Origin: Arsenicitalea aurantiaca
GTDB taxonomy: Bacteria; Pseudomonadota; Alphaproteobacteria; Rhizobiales; Devosiaceae
Assembly: GCF_003994485.1 (NCBI RefSeq)
Contig: NZ_RZNJ01000001.1
Coordinates: forward strand, 437,765 to 501,764
DNA length: 64,000 bases
Reading direction: 5' to 3'
The translations under genes were made by a program, and so were the position numbers. Positions 16,864-25,494 of the stretch are shown here, in pieces. The notes below the pieces were generated by a model. It was given only the letters and a program-made list of their open reading frames with translations. It was not told the DNA's origin and did not search any database. Every line of letters starts with the position of its first letter. Within the stretch, counting starts at the first letter, position 1.

Positions 16864-17844
16864 ATGAGACTGTCTAGACGCACCCTGCTGGCCGGCATTG
16901 CCGGCGCGGCGCTCGCTTCGGCGATCGGTTCGGGGCCAGCGGCGGCCCAGAGCTGGCCGGAGCCAGGGCGGACCATCACCGCCATCGTCCCGTTCACCGC
17001 CGGTGGCGGCACCGACGCCTTCGCGCGGCGCATCACACCCAAAATGTCCGAAGCGCTGGGCGTTCCCATCGAGGTCGTAAACCGGCCTGGCGCATCGTCC
17101 CAGATCGGCATGACCGAACTGGCCAATGCTGCCCCGGATGGCTACACCATCGGTTTCCAGATCTTTCCGACCTCGCTTGCCTATCTCGACCCTGAGCGCC
17201 AGTCCGCCTACACCCGCGACAGCTTCACGCCGATCGGGCCGGCCTTCGTCGTGGAGAGCGTGCTGGCGGTCCGTACCGATAGCCAGTTCGAGACACTCGG
17301 CCAGCTCGTCGAGCACGCCACCGCAAATCCAGGCGTATTGACGGCAGCTACGCCGGGCGTGCTCTCGACCGGGCATCTGGCCGCAATCGGCTTCGAGCAG
17401 GCAACAGGGGTCGATTTCGCGCTCGTCAACTTCCAGGGCGGGGGACCTTCGGTCACCGCGACCCTGGGCGGGCACGTCGCAGTGGGCTTTTTTGCGATGA
17501 ACGAGTTGCTGCCGCAGCTCGAAAGTCGAGGCGGTCAGCTGCGCGCGCTCGCGGTGCTCTCGGACCAGGACAATCCTTACGAGGTGCCGACCGCGGTCTC
17601 GCAGGGCTTCGATGTGCCCTCCTACGCCCCCGATGTCGGCATCGTGGCGCCAGCCGGAATTCCTGCCGAAGCGCAGGCGGCGCTCTCTGAGGCGCTGAAG
17701 GCCGCGCTCGAAGACCCCGAGATCATCGCGGCGGCTGCCGACACGGGCAACTCGATCGGTTGGGAGTCGCCCGAGGACTATACCGCCCGCTGGATCGAGG
17801 CAGAAGAACGCTACGCTCCGCTGATCGAACTGGCCAAGCAGTAG
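16864..17844 (+). CDS. tctC: Tripartite tricarboxylate transporter substrate-binding protein (TctC/Bug family)
   Basis: A 326-residue periplasmic binding protein. The N-terminus (RLSRRTLLAGIAGAALAS, then AAAQ) is a twin-arginine-like signal peptide with cleavage near residue 29. The mature start WPEPGRTITAIVPFTAGGGTDAFAR and the PGASSQIGMTELANAAPDGYT block are Bug-family hallmarks; the first loop binds the ligand carboxylate. GGGAGGAAG lies just before the ATG at 16864. It feeds the membrane subunits at 17911-19931. Bug proteins bind citrate, phthalates, nicotinate and other carboxylates, so the ligand is open. Confidence 0.93.
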   Translation: MRLSRRTLLAGIAGAALASAIGSGPAAAQSWPEPGRTITAIVPFTAGGGTDAFARRITPKMSEALGVPIEVVNRPGASSQIGMTELANAAPDGYTIGFQIFPTSLAYLDPERQSAYTRDSFTPIGPAFVVESVLAVRTDSQFETLGQLVEHATANPGVLTAATPGVLSTGHLAAIGFEQATGVDFALVNFQGGGPSVTATLGGHVAVGFFAMNELLPQLESRGGQLRALAVLSDQDNPYEVPTAVSQGFDVPSYAPDVGIVAPAGIPAEAQAALSEALKAALEDPEIIAAAADTGNSIGWESPEDYTARWIEAEERYAPLIELAKQ

Positions 17845-17852
17845 AAGTCTCC

Positions 17853-17878
17853 GGGCCACGCCGCTGGAGGCGTGGCCC
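17853..17878 (+). promoter_or_regulatory. Intercistronic hairpin after tctC
   Basis: A perfect 10-bp stem (GGGCCACGCC with GGCGTGGCCC) and 6-base loop, nine bases after the tctC stop. There is no T tract. The stem includes the GTG at 17872, which makes that codon an unlikely translation start for tctA. It probably attenuates or stabilises so that the binding protein is made in excess over the membrane subunits. Confidence 0.65.
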
Positions 17879-17910
17879 ACCCCGACACCAGAGACATTCC
17901 GAAAGCCACC

Positions 17911-19407
17911 GTGGAAACGCTCCATCTCCTCTTCGAGGGCATTTTGACGGTTCTTCAACCGGGCAATCTGCTCTTCGCATTCCTGGGTTGCCTTCTTGGC
18001 ACGATGATCGGGGTTCTGCCCGGGATCGGTCCTGCGGCCGGCATCGCCATCCTCATTCCCGTTACCTCAGGCATGGACGCTACCGGCGCGATCATCATGC
18101 TCGCCGCGATCTACTATGGTGTCATGTATGGCGGCACGATCACCTCGGTGCTGATCAATACGCCGGGCGAAGCGGCGTCCGCCGTCACCTGCCTCGATGG
18201 CTACCAGATGGCCAAGCGGGGCAGGGCAGGGGTGGCGCTGTCGATCGCCGCGATCGGTTCGTTCATCGGCGGTACCTTCGCAACGTTCGGGCTCGTCTTC
18301 CTCGCGCTGCCCTTGACCGGTCTGGCGCTTGCCTTCGGGCCTCCCGAAATTTTCGCGCTGCTCGTCTTCGGGCTGTCGCTCGTGACGGGGCTGGCGAGCA
18401 AATCGCTTGTCCGGGCGCTTATCGCAGCCATTATCGGCATGCTCATCGCCCAGGTCGGGATCGATCCCGTGCTCGGCGCCCCGCGCTTTACCTTCGGCAT
18501 CACCGAACTGTTGGACGGGTTCGGCATCGTGCCGGTCGTCATGGGGCTGTTCGGGATCGGTGAACTGCTGTCGAGCGTCGAGGCGCGCTATCGCAACAAG
18601 CCGACGCCGGCGGTCCGGGGGCTTCTCCCATCGCCGACCGACTTCCGGGCCTCTGCCGCCCCGATTGCACGGGGTACCGGGCTTGGCTTCGTGCTCGGTC
18701 TCGTCCCGGGCATCGGCACGATCGTGCCGACCTTCCTGTCCTATGCGCTCGAGCGCCGGCTGTCCCGCACCCCGGAACGCTTTGGCCAGGGTGCGATCGA
18801 AGGTGTCGCCGGCCCTGAAACTGCCAACAATGCCAGCGCCGCCGCCTCGCTCATTCCACTGTTCACCCTAGGCATACCCGGCTCGGCGGTCACCGCGCTG
18901 CTGCTCGGCGCCTTCATGGTCAAGGGGTTGACGCCCGGCCCCGCGCTGTTCGTCGAGCAACCGGCCTTTGTCTGGGCGATCATTGCGAGCCTGCTCGTCG
19001 GAAATCTGATCCTCCTCGTGCTCAACCTGCCCTTCATTCCGGTGTGGGTCTCGCTGCTGCGCGTGCCGCGGGCCATCATGCTCTCGGCAATCCTCTGCTT
19101 TTGCATACTGGGGGCCTACAGCCTCAACAACAGTACCTTCGACGTCATCGTCATGCTCGGCTTCGGAATTGTGGGCTACCTGTTCAACAAGCTCGATATC
19201 CCGGTCGCCCCGCTCGTGCTGACGCTTGTGCTCACGCCATTGCTCGAGGCCGCGCTCCGCCAGTCGCTCGAGATGTCGGTGGGCAATTTCATGATCTTCG
19301 TCAACCGGCCGATCGCGCTGGGGTTCATCGTCCTTGCGATCGCCTCGATCGCACTCTCGGCCCTCAATTCGGTGCGTCACCTGCGTGGGGGAGGCAGCGA
19401 GATATGA
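17911..19407 (+). CDS. tctA: Tripartite tricarboxylate transporter large permease (TctA)
   Basis: A large integral membrane protein (498 residues from the GTG at 17911) with about 11-12 hydrophobic segments. The N-terminal GTMIGVLPGIGPAAGIAILIPVT and the later LVPGIGTIVPTFLSYALE repeat are the paired GxxxGxxPG motifs of TctA. I prefer the GTG at 17911 (METLHLLFEG) because it matches the family start and because the alternative GTG at 17872 sits inside a hairpin stem. The stop overlaps the tctB start (ATGA). It forms the sodium- or proton-driven pore with TctB. Confidence 0.93.
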   Translation: METLHLLFEGILTVLQPGNLLFAFLGCLLGTMIGVLPGIGPAAGIAILIPVTSGMDATGAIIMLAAIYYGVMYGGTITSVLINTPGEAASAVTCLDGYQMAKRGRAGVALSIAAIGSFIGGTFATFGLVFLALPLTGLALAFGPPEIFALLVFGLSLVTGLASKSLVRALIAAIIGMLIAQVGIDPVLGAPRFTFGITELLDGFGIVPVVMGLFGIGELLSSVEARYRNKPTPAVRGLLPSPTDFRASAAPIARGTGLGFVLGLVPGIGTIVPTFLSYALERRLSRTPERFGQGAIEGVAGPETANNASAAASLIPLFTLGIPGSAVTALLLGAFMVKGLTPGPALFVEQPAFVWAIIASLLVGNLILLVLNLPFIPVWVSLLRVPRAIMLSAILCFCILGAYSLNNSTFDVIVMLGFGIVGYLFNKLDIPVAPLVLTLVLTPLLEAALRQSLEMSVGNFMIFVNRPIALGFIVLAIASIALSALNSVRHLRGGGSEI

Positions 19408-19931
19408 CCGACCCTGACACCGAACACGAGCCCGATGACGCCGGCCTCTGGCCGCAGCCGACTTCGATGCGGCGCGTGCATCAGATCGCGGCCCTGCTGC
19501 TCGTGCTCTTCGGAGCCTTCATCGTATGGCAGGCGCTGGGGCTGCGCTTCTACACCTCGCTCGGTCCGGGCCCCGGCTTCTTCTCGTTCTGGCTCGGCGC
19601 CTCTCTCATCGTTCTCGCCCTCATCATGTTCGTGGGCGCAAGATGGGGCCGCGCCGAATTGCCGCCGCCGGGCTTCTTTGCGGACCGGCAAGGCTATCTG
19701 GGCATGGCCGGAATCGTGGGGGGATTGCTCGCTGCGAGCCTGTTGCTCCGCCCTCTCGGTTTTCCGCTGACGCTGATGGCCATCATGTTCGTCATGCTCA
19801 AACTCGTGGGCCGTACCGGATGGACCACGGCGGTGCTCGGCGCCCTCATCGGCGGACCCGGTGTCTACCTGCTCTTTGTTCATTGGCTGAGGGTGCCGCT
19901 ACCTGCCGGCATCACCAGCTTTCTCGGCTAG
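19404..19931 (+). CDS. tctB: Tripartite tricarboxylate transporter small subunit (TctB)
   Basis: A 175-residue membrane protein with four hydrophobic segments, starting in the ATGA overlap with tctA. The GPGFFSFWLGASLIVLALIM stretch is typical of TctB. The N-terminal 25 residues are acidic and cytoplasmic. Gene order here is C-A-B, unlike the second system at 22403-25494, which is C-B-A. Confidence 0.9.
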   Translation: MTDPDTEHEPDDAGLWPQPTSMRRVHQIAALLLVLFGAFIVWQALGLRFYTSLGPGPGFFSFWLGASLIVLALIMFVGARWGRAELPPPGFFADRQGYLGMAGIVGGLLAASLLLRPLGFPLTLMAIMFVMLKLVGRTGWTTAVLGALIGGPGVYLLFVHWLRVPLPAGITSFLG

Positions 19932-19948
19932 CCACAGATGGAACGCTC

Positions 19949-20971
19949 ATGATCATCGATATTCACGGCCACTACACCACGGTTCCCGGCGACCTGCTCG
20001 CCTTCCGCAAGCAGCAGCTGTCAGGAGAGGTGCCGCCCGACCGCATCGTCGCCCAGGCGGCGGGGATCTCCGACGATGCCATCCGCTCGAGCATTCTGGA
20101 GGGGCAGCGCAAGTTCCAGATCGAACGTGGCACCGATCTCACCATCTTTTCGCCGATCGCCGGGGCCATGGCCCATCACGAGGGCGATGCGACCATGAGC
20201 CGGTACTGGGCGGAGGCCTGCAACAACACCATCCACCGGGTGGTGCAGATGTTCCCCGAAAATTTCATCGGGGTCTGCCAATTGCCCCAGTCGCCCGGCG
20301 TCTCGCCTGAAAACTGCATCGAGGAATTGCGTCGCTGCGTCGAGGAACTTGGCTTCATCGGGTGCAACCTCAATCCCGATCCGGCGGGGGGCTACTGGAC
20401 CGATCCGCCGATGTTCGATCGCTGGTGGTATCCGCTCTACGAGGCGCTCTGCGATCTCGACGTGCCGGCGATGATCCATGTCAGTTCGTCCTGCAATCCG
20501 CACTTCCATCATACCGGCGCGCACTATCTCAATGGCGACACCAGCGTCTTCATGCAGTGCGTGACCTCCGACATCTTCAGGGATTTTCCCAAGCTGCGGT
20601 TCGTCATTCCCCATGGCGGCGGGGCGGTCCCTTATCATTGGGGCCGCTACCGTGGGCTCGCACACGACCTCGGGCGCCCCATTCTTGAAGAGCATCTGCT
20701 TGAGAACATTTTTTTCGATACCTGCGTCTATCACACGCCAGGTCTCGAACTGCTCACCAAGGTCATCCCGACCAAAAACGTTCTGTTCGCGTCCGAGATG
20801 ATCGGTGCCATCCGCAGCATCGATCCGCGGACGGGCCATCACTACGACGATACCAAGCGCTACATGGATGAGCTCGACCTCAGCGCCGAGGATCGACAGG
20901 CGATCTTCGAGGACAATGCCCGCCGGGTCTATCCGCGGCTCGACGCCCAGTTGAAATCCCGCGGTCTCTAG
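19949..20971 (+). CDS. ligJ: 4-oxalomesaconate hydratase (LigJ-type amidohydrolase)
   Basis: A 340-residue amidohydrolase-family protein that matches LigJ from memory over its whole length: the MIIDIHGHYTT start with metal ligands H6 and H8, the LTIFSP block, PQSPGV, NLNPDP, the SCN...GAHYL metal segment, the IPHGGGAVPYHWGR segment, the FASEMIGA Glu segment and the NARRVYPRLDA end. LigJ hydrates 4-oxalomesaconate to 4-carboxy-4-hydroxy-2-oxoadipate using Zn2+, in the protocatechuate 4,5-cleavage and gallate routes. The aldolase for the next step is likely the RraA-family gene at 12487-13125. ATG at 19949 lies 17 bases after tctB. No ring-cleavage dioxygenase or LigI lactonase is within the window. 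Confidence 0.9.
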   Translation: MIIDIHGHYTTVPGDLLAFRKQQLSGEVPPDRIVAQAAGISDDAIRSSILEGQRKFQIERGTDLTIFSPIAGAMAHHEGDATMSRYWAEACNNTIHRVVQMFPENFIGVCQLPQSPGVSPENCIEELRRCVEELGFIGCNLNPDPAGGYWTDPPMFDRWWYPLYEALCDLDVPAMIHVSSSCNPHFHHTGAHYLNGDTSVFMQCVTSDIFRDFPKLRFVIPHGGGAVPYHWGRYRGLAHDLGRPILEEHLLENIFFDTCVYHTPGLELLTKVIPTKNVLFASEMIGAIRSIDPRTGHHYDDTKRYMDELDLSAEDRQAIFEDNARRVYPRLDAQLKSRGL

Positions 20972-21001
20972 GCCAGGGCACCTGATTAAGCGCCGTCACC
21001 G

Positions 21002-21029
21002 TCCCGGACCCGAAAGAACAGGTCCGGGA
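21002..21029 (+). terminator. Hairpin after ligJ, probable terminator
   Basis: A perfect 9-bp stem (TCCCGGACC with GGTCCGGGA) around a 10-base loop, 31 bases after the ligJ stop, followed by a second GC-rich hairpin at 21033-21048 (GGCGGC/GCCGCC). T runs are lacking, as often in GC-rich alphaproteobacteria. It lies between convergent genes. Confidence 0.55.
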
Positions 21030-21177
21030 TAGGGCGGCGCTCGCCGCCGCAATCGGCACACGGCAACTGTGAATATTTCGAACGAGCGATGATCGCTCAG
21101 GCGGCAGGGCCGAAGCCGAATTGGCCCACTGATTGCGAGGTCTTCCAGCGCACTTTGCCTGGAAGCCCGAGGGCGGA

Positions 21178-21202
21178 CGAGGCGCGGTTGCTCCGCGCCT
21201 CG
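21178..21202 (-). terminator. Hairpin after the decarboxylase-like gene, probable terminator
   Basis: A perfect 10-bp stem (CGAGGCGCGG with CCGCGCCTCG) and 5-base loop, nine bases beyond the stop of the minus-strand gene ending at 21211. It can act in either direction and insulates the convergent ligJ operon. Confidence 0.55.
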
Positions 21203-21210
21203 CCTGACGG

Positions 21211-22128
21211 TCAGTTAAGCTCGCGCAGGGTGCCTTCGAAGAGCTCGTCCGTGGTGTACCGCTTCGACACGATGCCCTGCTCAAAGGCGTAGCGTGCGAT
21301 CAGGTCAAACGCCTCGCGGTTGGCATCTACGCCAAACGGCATCGGGTCGCGGCCGGCGGGGGCAGGGGCGGCGTCCTTGCTGGCCTTCAGCATGCGATAG
21401 ATTTCTTCAGCGAGCCATGGGTGCTGCCGCACAAGCTCGGTTCGGATGACGACCAGATGGTTGACCGGGGAGAAGCCGTGTGCCTCGGCCCATTGCTCGG
21501 CCACGGCATCGGCGTCGTCGATCACCGGCACCAGTGCAGGGTCGGCCGTCTTCTCGGTGATCGCAGCATCGACTTCGCCGGTCTTGAGCATGTCGAGCAG
21601 TGCGCGGCCTTCAGGGGCCCGGATGACCCAGGACGGTTCGTCGAAATCGGGGACGTGTGCGCCCTCGAAGGTCACCCAGTTTATGTCCTTGAAGGAGACG
21701 CCGTACTCGTCCCCGAGCATGCCGCGGATCCAGGCGCCCGTGGTCTGGGAATAGGCCCGCACCGCGACGCGCTTGCCAGGCAGGTCCTTGGGGCCGAAGG
21801 TGCCGAACGTCCTGTTCTGTATGAACAATGGCTGCTGGGGGCGGCCGAGCATCACTGCGGGAACTGGCGTGATGGGGATGCCGCGATCGACCGCCATCAG
21901 ATAGGTGACGATCGCCATCTCGCAGACGTCGTAGCAGAGCTCACGCGCCATCGGCTTGAATGCGGTGTGGACCGGTGTGACCTGAACGATGTCGAGATCC
22001 ACGATGTCGCTCTTGATGTCGCCCCGTTTTATGGCTGCGGTGATGGGCTCGTCGCCGATCACGAGGCTTAATTTCAGGGGGGCGCTATCGACGCCCGCAG
22101 AGTTCAGGTCGGGGTCTTGCATGGTCAT
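21211..22128 (-). CDS. 4,5-dihydroxyphthalate decarboxylase-like protein
   Basis: A 305-residue soluble protein without signal peptide. It has the periplasmic-binding-protein fold shared by 4,5-dihydroxyphthalate decarboxylases: an early strand-loop ending in the DVCEMAIVTYLMA helix (compare DVSEMSLSSYV in the decarboxylase family), then a DLPGKRVAVRAYSQTTGAWIRGML block corresponding to the hinge and second lobe. 4,5-Dihydroxyphthalate decarboxylase makes protocatechuate, the entry compound of the route in which LigJ acts, so the assignment fits the neighbours. Related proteins are annotated as NMT1-like or ABC substrate-binding proteins, and a binding rather than catalytic role is not excluded. 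Divergent from the second tctC. Confidence 0.7.
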   Translation of the reverse strand: MTMQDPDLNSAGVDSAPLKLSLVIGDEPITAAIKRGDIKSDIVDLDIVQVTPVHTAFKPMARELCYDVCEMAIVTYLMAVDRGIPITPVPAVMLGRPQQPLFIQNRTFGTFGPKDLPGKRVAVRAYSQTTGAWIRGMLGDEYGVSFKDINWVTFEGAHVPDFDEPSWVIRAPEGRALLDMLKTGEVDAAITEKTADPALVPVIDDADAVAEQWAEAHGFSPVNHLVVIRTELVRQHPWLAEEIYRMLKASKDAAPAPAGRDPMPFGVDANREAFDLIARYAFEQGIVSKRYTTDELFEGTLRELN

Positions 22129-22156
22129 CGGTCGCCTTCGTCCATGGGATCAAGCG

Positions 22157-22173
22157 CGGTCCGATCGGGACCG
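22157..22173. promoter_or_regulatory. Inverted repeat in the divergent decarboxylase/tctC region
   Basis: CGGTCC-GATCG-GGACCG, 6-bp arms, 29 bases upstream of the minus-strand decarboxylase-like start. It is placed where an operator or 5' hairpin would sit. The remaining 22174-22390 of this intergenic region shows no further clear motif. Confidence 0.3.
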
Positions 22174-22402
22174 GACTTCGCGCAGAACGGAGACTGAACC
22201 GGCGACCCGGGGCTTTCCATAGCCTTGTGGGAATAGCAGCTTTCATGTTTCGCATCTGAGCGCCCATCCCGCACGCCCGGACCAGGGTCGTTCTCGGGAA
22301 GCCAGCGGGGTCATTCCCGAATCGCACTAGCTGATAGCGCAATAATCTGGGTAGGCAGCGCCGGTCACCATCCTAGGCTTGGACAAGACCAAGGAGGATG
22401 AA

Positions 22403-23374
22403 ATGAACCTGCTCAAGGCCCTCGCGGCCACCCTCGTCGTTGGCTGCGCCGCGCTGTCGGCCACCGGCGCCAATGCCCAGGACTTCCCCACCGAGCCAAT
22501 CAAGGTGATCGTACCCTACGCGCCGGGTGGCGTGACTGATCTGCTCGCCCGCACGTTCCAGCGCGCCATCGGGGAGGCCGGCACGCTCTCGCAGCCGATC
22601 ACCGTGGTGAACATGGCTGGCGCCGGCAGCACGGTGGGCACGCGCCATGTGATGAGTGCCAAGCCGGATGGGCACACGCTGCTGCTCCACCACCTCGGCC
22701 TGCTCTCGGGCCAGGCTGCCGGCATGTGGGAGCACGGCTTTGCCGATTTCGCTCCCATCGCAGGGACCACCCGCTATTGTCACGTGCTCGCCGTGAGCGC
22801 CTCGTCGCCCTATGACGATCTCGCCGGGTTCCTCCAGGACGCGCGCGAGAATCCCGACACCATCGTTTTCGGCGCCAATCTGGGCGGCGCCATCCACATG
22901 GCCGGTCTCGTCGTCGAAAGCCTCGACCCCGAAGCCAAGCTGCGCTTTGCCCAGATCGGCGGCGAGGTCGACAACATCGCGGCAATCAAGGGCAACATCA
23001 TCCAGGCAACGGCCCTCTCGGTGGGCTCGTACAACCAGTACAAGGCCGAAGGCCTGAAGGCCCTGTTCGCCATGGCGCCGGAGCGTGCCGCAGAAGCCCA
23101 GGACATCCCGACCGGCGTCGAACTCGGCTACCCCGATTCCTCGCTGTGCGTGCAGCACAGCTGGTACGCACCCGCCGGCACTCCGCCCGAAGTTGTCTCG
23201 ACGCTCGCCGACGCCCTCGAGGGGGCGATGAACGACGAGACGGTGAAGGCGTTTTTCGCCGGCCGTTCCATGGAGATGACCTTCGTGCGTGGGGATGCGC
23301 TCACCGCCGATCTCGAAGCCACCTACGCGCAGTTCGCGCCGCTCGCGGCCGGTGCCATGGCGCCGGTTCAATAA
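22403..23374 (+). CDS. tctC: Tripartite tricarboxylate transporter substrate-binding protein (TctC/Bug family), second system
   Basis: A 323-residue periplasmic binding protein. The ATG at 22403 has AAGGAGG six bases before it, better than a TTG at 22379. A Sec signal peptide (LLKALAATLVVGCAALSATGANAQ) ends near residue 24. The mature protein starts FPTEPIKVIVPYAPGGVTDLLAR, the Bug ligand loop, and has a MAGAGSTVGTRHVMSAKPDGHT block. Only distantly similar to the first TctC, so the ligand may differ. A hairpin at 23405-23434 follows. Confidence 0.93.
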   Translation: MNLLKALAATLVVGCAALSATGANAQDFPTEPIKVIVPYAPGGVTDLLARTFQRAIGEAGTLSQPITVVNMAGAGSTVGTRHVMSAKPDGHTLLLHHLGLLSGQAAGMWEHGFADFAPIAGTTRYCHVLAVSASSPYDDLAGFLQDARENPDTIVFGANLGGAIHMAGLVVESLDPEAKLRFAQIGGEVDNIAAIKGNIIQATALSVGSYNQYKAEGLKALFAMAPERAAEAQDIPTGVELGYPDSSLCVQHSWYAPAGTPPEVVSTLADALEGAMNDETVKAFFAGRSMEMTFVRGDALTADLEATYAQFAPLAAGAMAPVQ

Positions 23375-23404
23375 GGGCCGCGTTCGCAAAGCGGTGATCC
23401 GGTC

Positions 23405-23434
23405 GATGGGGAGGGAGAAGCTTTCCTCCCCATC
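23405..23434 (+). promoter_or_regulatory. Intercistronic hairpin after the second tctC
   Basis: A perfect 10-bp stem (GATGGGGAGG with CCTCCCCATC) and 10-base loop, 30 bases after the tctC stop and 31 bases before tctB. No T run follows. It is in the same position relative to the binding-protein gene as the hairpin at 17853-17878. Confidence 0.65.
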
Positions 23435-23464
23435 CTCCTGTTTGAGAAATCCAGCCCGCGAGAC

Positions 23465-23980
23465 ATGATGACCATGAGCGACAAAGGTCTGCAGACCAAA
23501 ATCCTGGCAGCCGTGCTGATCGCCTTCAGCGCCCTCATTTTCTGGGGGACGCTCAATCTGGCACCGTCGCCCTTCGAGCCCTTGGGCGCGAGCGCATTTC
23601 CCCGGTTCATCGCCGTTCTGGTTGCAATCTTTTCGATTGGGCTGGTGTTCATGCCCTCCGAACGGGAAGAGCCCGAACTCCCGGTCGTGGCTGATCCTGC
23701 TCCGGAACTCGCCGGGCCAGTGGATGACGACCAGGTCGGCATGCGGGCCACGCCCGTGATGGCCTTGGCGACCGTCGGCTGCACCATTGTCTACGCTATC
23801 GCACTGCAGGCGCGGATTGTGAGCTTTGCCATATCGACCGCGATCTTCCTCCTGGTGCTCATGACCATTCTCACCCGCTTCAACCCTCGAGCCATGCCCT
23901 TAACTCTCGTCATGGCGGTCGTGTTCGGATTTGGCCTCGAATACGTCTTCACCTCAGTGTTCGTGGTCAACCTTCCATAA
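23465..23980 (+). CDS. tctB: Tripartite tricarboxylate transporter small subunit (TctB), second system
   Basis: A 171-residue membrane protein with four hydrophobic segments: two near the N-terminus around an SAFPRFIAVLVAIFS block, a polar acidic linker at about residues 58-90, then two more. There are three closely spaced ATG codons (23465, 23468, 23474), so the start is uncertain by a few residues. It lies between tctC and tctA, the C-B-A order. Confidence 0.88.
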   Translation: MMTMSDKGLQTKILAAVLIAFSALIFWGTLNLAPSPFEPLGASAFPRFIAVLVAIFSIGLVFMPSEREEPELPVVADPAPELAGPVDDDQVGMRATPVMALATVGCTIVYAIALQARIVSFAISTAIFLLVLMTILTRFNPRAMPLTLVMAVVFGFGLEYVFTSVFVVNLP

Positions 23981-23991
23981 GAGCAGCAACG

Positions 23992-25494
23992 ATGGTTTTC
24001 CTTGAAACACTCGGGCCGCTCTTTGCGCCCATGCCTCTCTTCCTGATCTTCATCGGGACACTCCTCGGCATCGTCGTGGGCGCCATTCCCGGGCTCACCG
24101 GCTCCATGCTGATCGTGCTGACGCTGCCGCTCACCTTCACCATGCCGCCGCTCGACGCATTGGTACTGCTGATCTCCATGTATGTTGGCGCCATCAGTGG
24201 TGGTCTCATCTCCGCGACGCTGCTGCGGATGCCGGGCACGCCCGCGTCGGTCATGACCACACTCGACGGCTACCCAATGGCGCGCTCGGGCCATGCGGCC
24301 AAGGCGCTCGGCTTCGGCATCAGCGCCTCGGTGTTCGGCGGGATCGTGTCCTGGGTCGTACTCGTTGCCTTGTCGCGGCCGCTCGCGGACTTCGGCGCGC
24401 AGTTTGGTCCATTCGAGAAGTTCAGCCTCGTGCTGATGGCGCTTGTGCTGATCGCCTCGGTCAGCGACGGCTCGATCATTCGCGGCCTGATTGCCGGGCT
24501 CCTCGGCATGCTGGTGACGATGATCGGCGCAGATCCGGCCGTCGGGACAATGCGGCTCACCTTCGGCTTCAGCTCTCTGGAAGCCGGCCTCGGCGTCGTG
24601 CCCGTGCTCATTGGCCTCTTCTCGGTCGGCCAGGTGCTGAACGAAGTCATGGCGCATGATCGAAAGCCGGCACAGCTTTTCAAGGTCCACATCCGGGACA
24701 CCTTGCTCAGCTCCGCCGAATGGGCCCGCAGCCTGCCCAATCTCATCCGGTCCTCGATCCTGGGAACGGGCATCGGCATCCTGCCCGGGATCGGCGCCAA
24801 CATCGCTTCGGCCGTGGCTTACACCCTCGCGCGCAACGCGTCCAAGACGCCCGAGAAGTTCGGCAAGGGCTCGGAAGAAGGCATCATCGCGTCGGAATCC
24901 GCCAATAATGCCAGCGTCGGTGGTGCACTGATCCCGCTGATCGCCATGGGGATCCCCGCCAGCGTCATCGATGCCATCCTGCTTGGTGCGATGATGATGC
25001 AGTCGATCACTCCGGGCACATTGCTGTTCGTCAACAATCCCGAGCTGGTTGCCGGCATGATGGGCTCTTACCTGATCGCGGTGCTGCTGATGTTCGTGAT
25101 CATGGTCGTCCTGTCGCGCTACATCGCCAAGCTGGGCATGGTGCCAAGGTCTCGCCTGATGCCGATCATCATCGTTTTCTGCGTTGCCGGCACCTATGCC
25201 AACAGCAACATCATGTTCGACGTCTGGGTGATGCTGGCATTCGGCGTACTTGGATTTACCCTGGAGAAATGCCGCCTGCCGCTGGCACCGTTCGTCATCG
25301 GGTTCATCCTTGCACCTTTGGCCGAAACCAACCTTCGGGCGGGGCTGATGATATCGGGCGGCTCGCCGATCCCCATCCTCTCCCGCCCGATCTCGCTGTG
25401 TTTCGTGCTTGTCACCCTCGGGCTCCTCGCGTGGCAGGTGCGGCGGGAGTTCCTCGCGCGAAAGACGGTGAAGGGGGTTGCTGTGCCGACGTGA
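23992..25494 (+). CDS. tctA: Tripartite tricarboxylate transporter large permease (TctA), second system
   Basis: A 500-residue membrane protein with about 11-12 hydrophobic segments. The two family motifs are seen as GIVVGAIPGLTGSMLIVLTLPLT near residue 22 and GIGILPGIGANIASAVAY near 260. The ESANNASVGGALIPLIAMGIPAS block is conserved in TctA. It starts 11 bases after tctB. It should import a carboxylate bound by the 22403-23374 product. Confidence 0.93.
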   Translation: MVFLETLGPLFAPMPLFLIFIGTLLGIVVGAIPGLTGSMLIVLTLPLTFTMPPLDALVLLISMYVGAISGGLISATLLRMPGTPASVMTTLDGYPMARSGHAAKALGFGISASVFGGIVSWVVLVALSRPLADFGAQFGPFEKFSLVLMALVLIASVSDGSIIRGLIAGLLGMLVTMIGADPAVGTMRLTFGFSSLEAGLGVVPVLIGLFSVGQVLNEVMAHDRKPAQLFKVHIRDTLLSSAEWARSLPNLIRSSILGTGIGILPGIGANIASAVAYTLARNASKTPEKFGKGSEEGIIASESANNASVGGALIPLIAMGIPASVIDAILLGAMMMQSITPGTLLFVNNPELVAGMMGSYLIAVLLMFVIMVVLSRYIAKLGMVPRSRLMPIIIVFCVAGTYANSNIMFDVWVMLAFGVLGFTLEKCRLPLAPFVIGFILAPLAETNLRAGLMISGGSPIPILSRPISLCFVLVTLGLLAWQVRREFLARKTVKGVAVPT

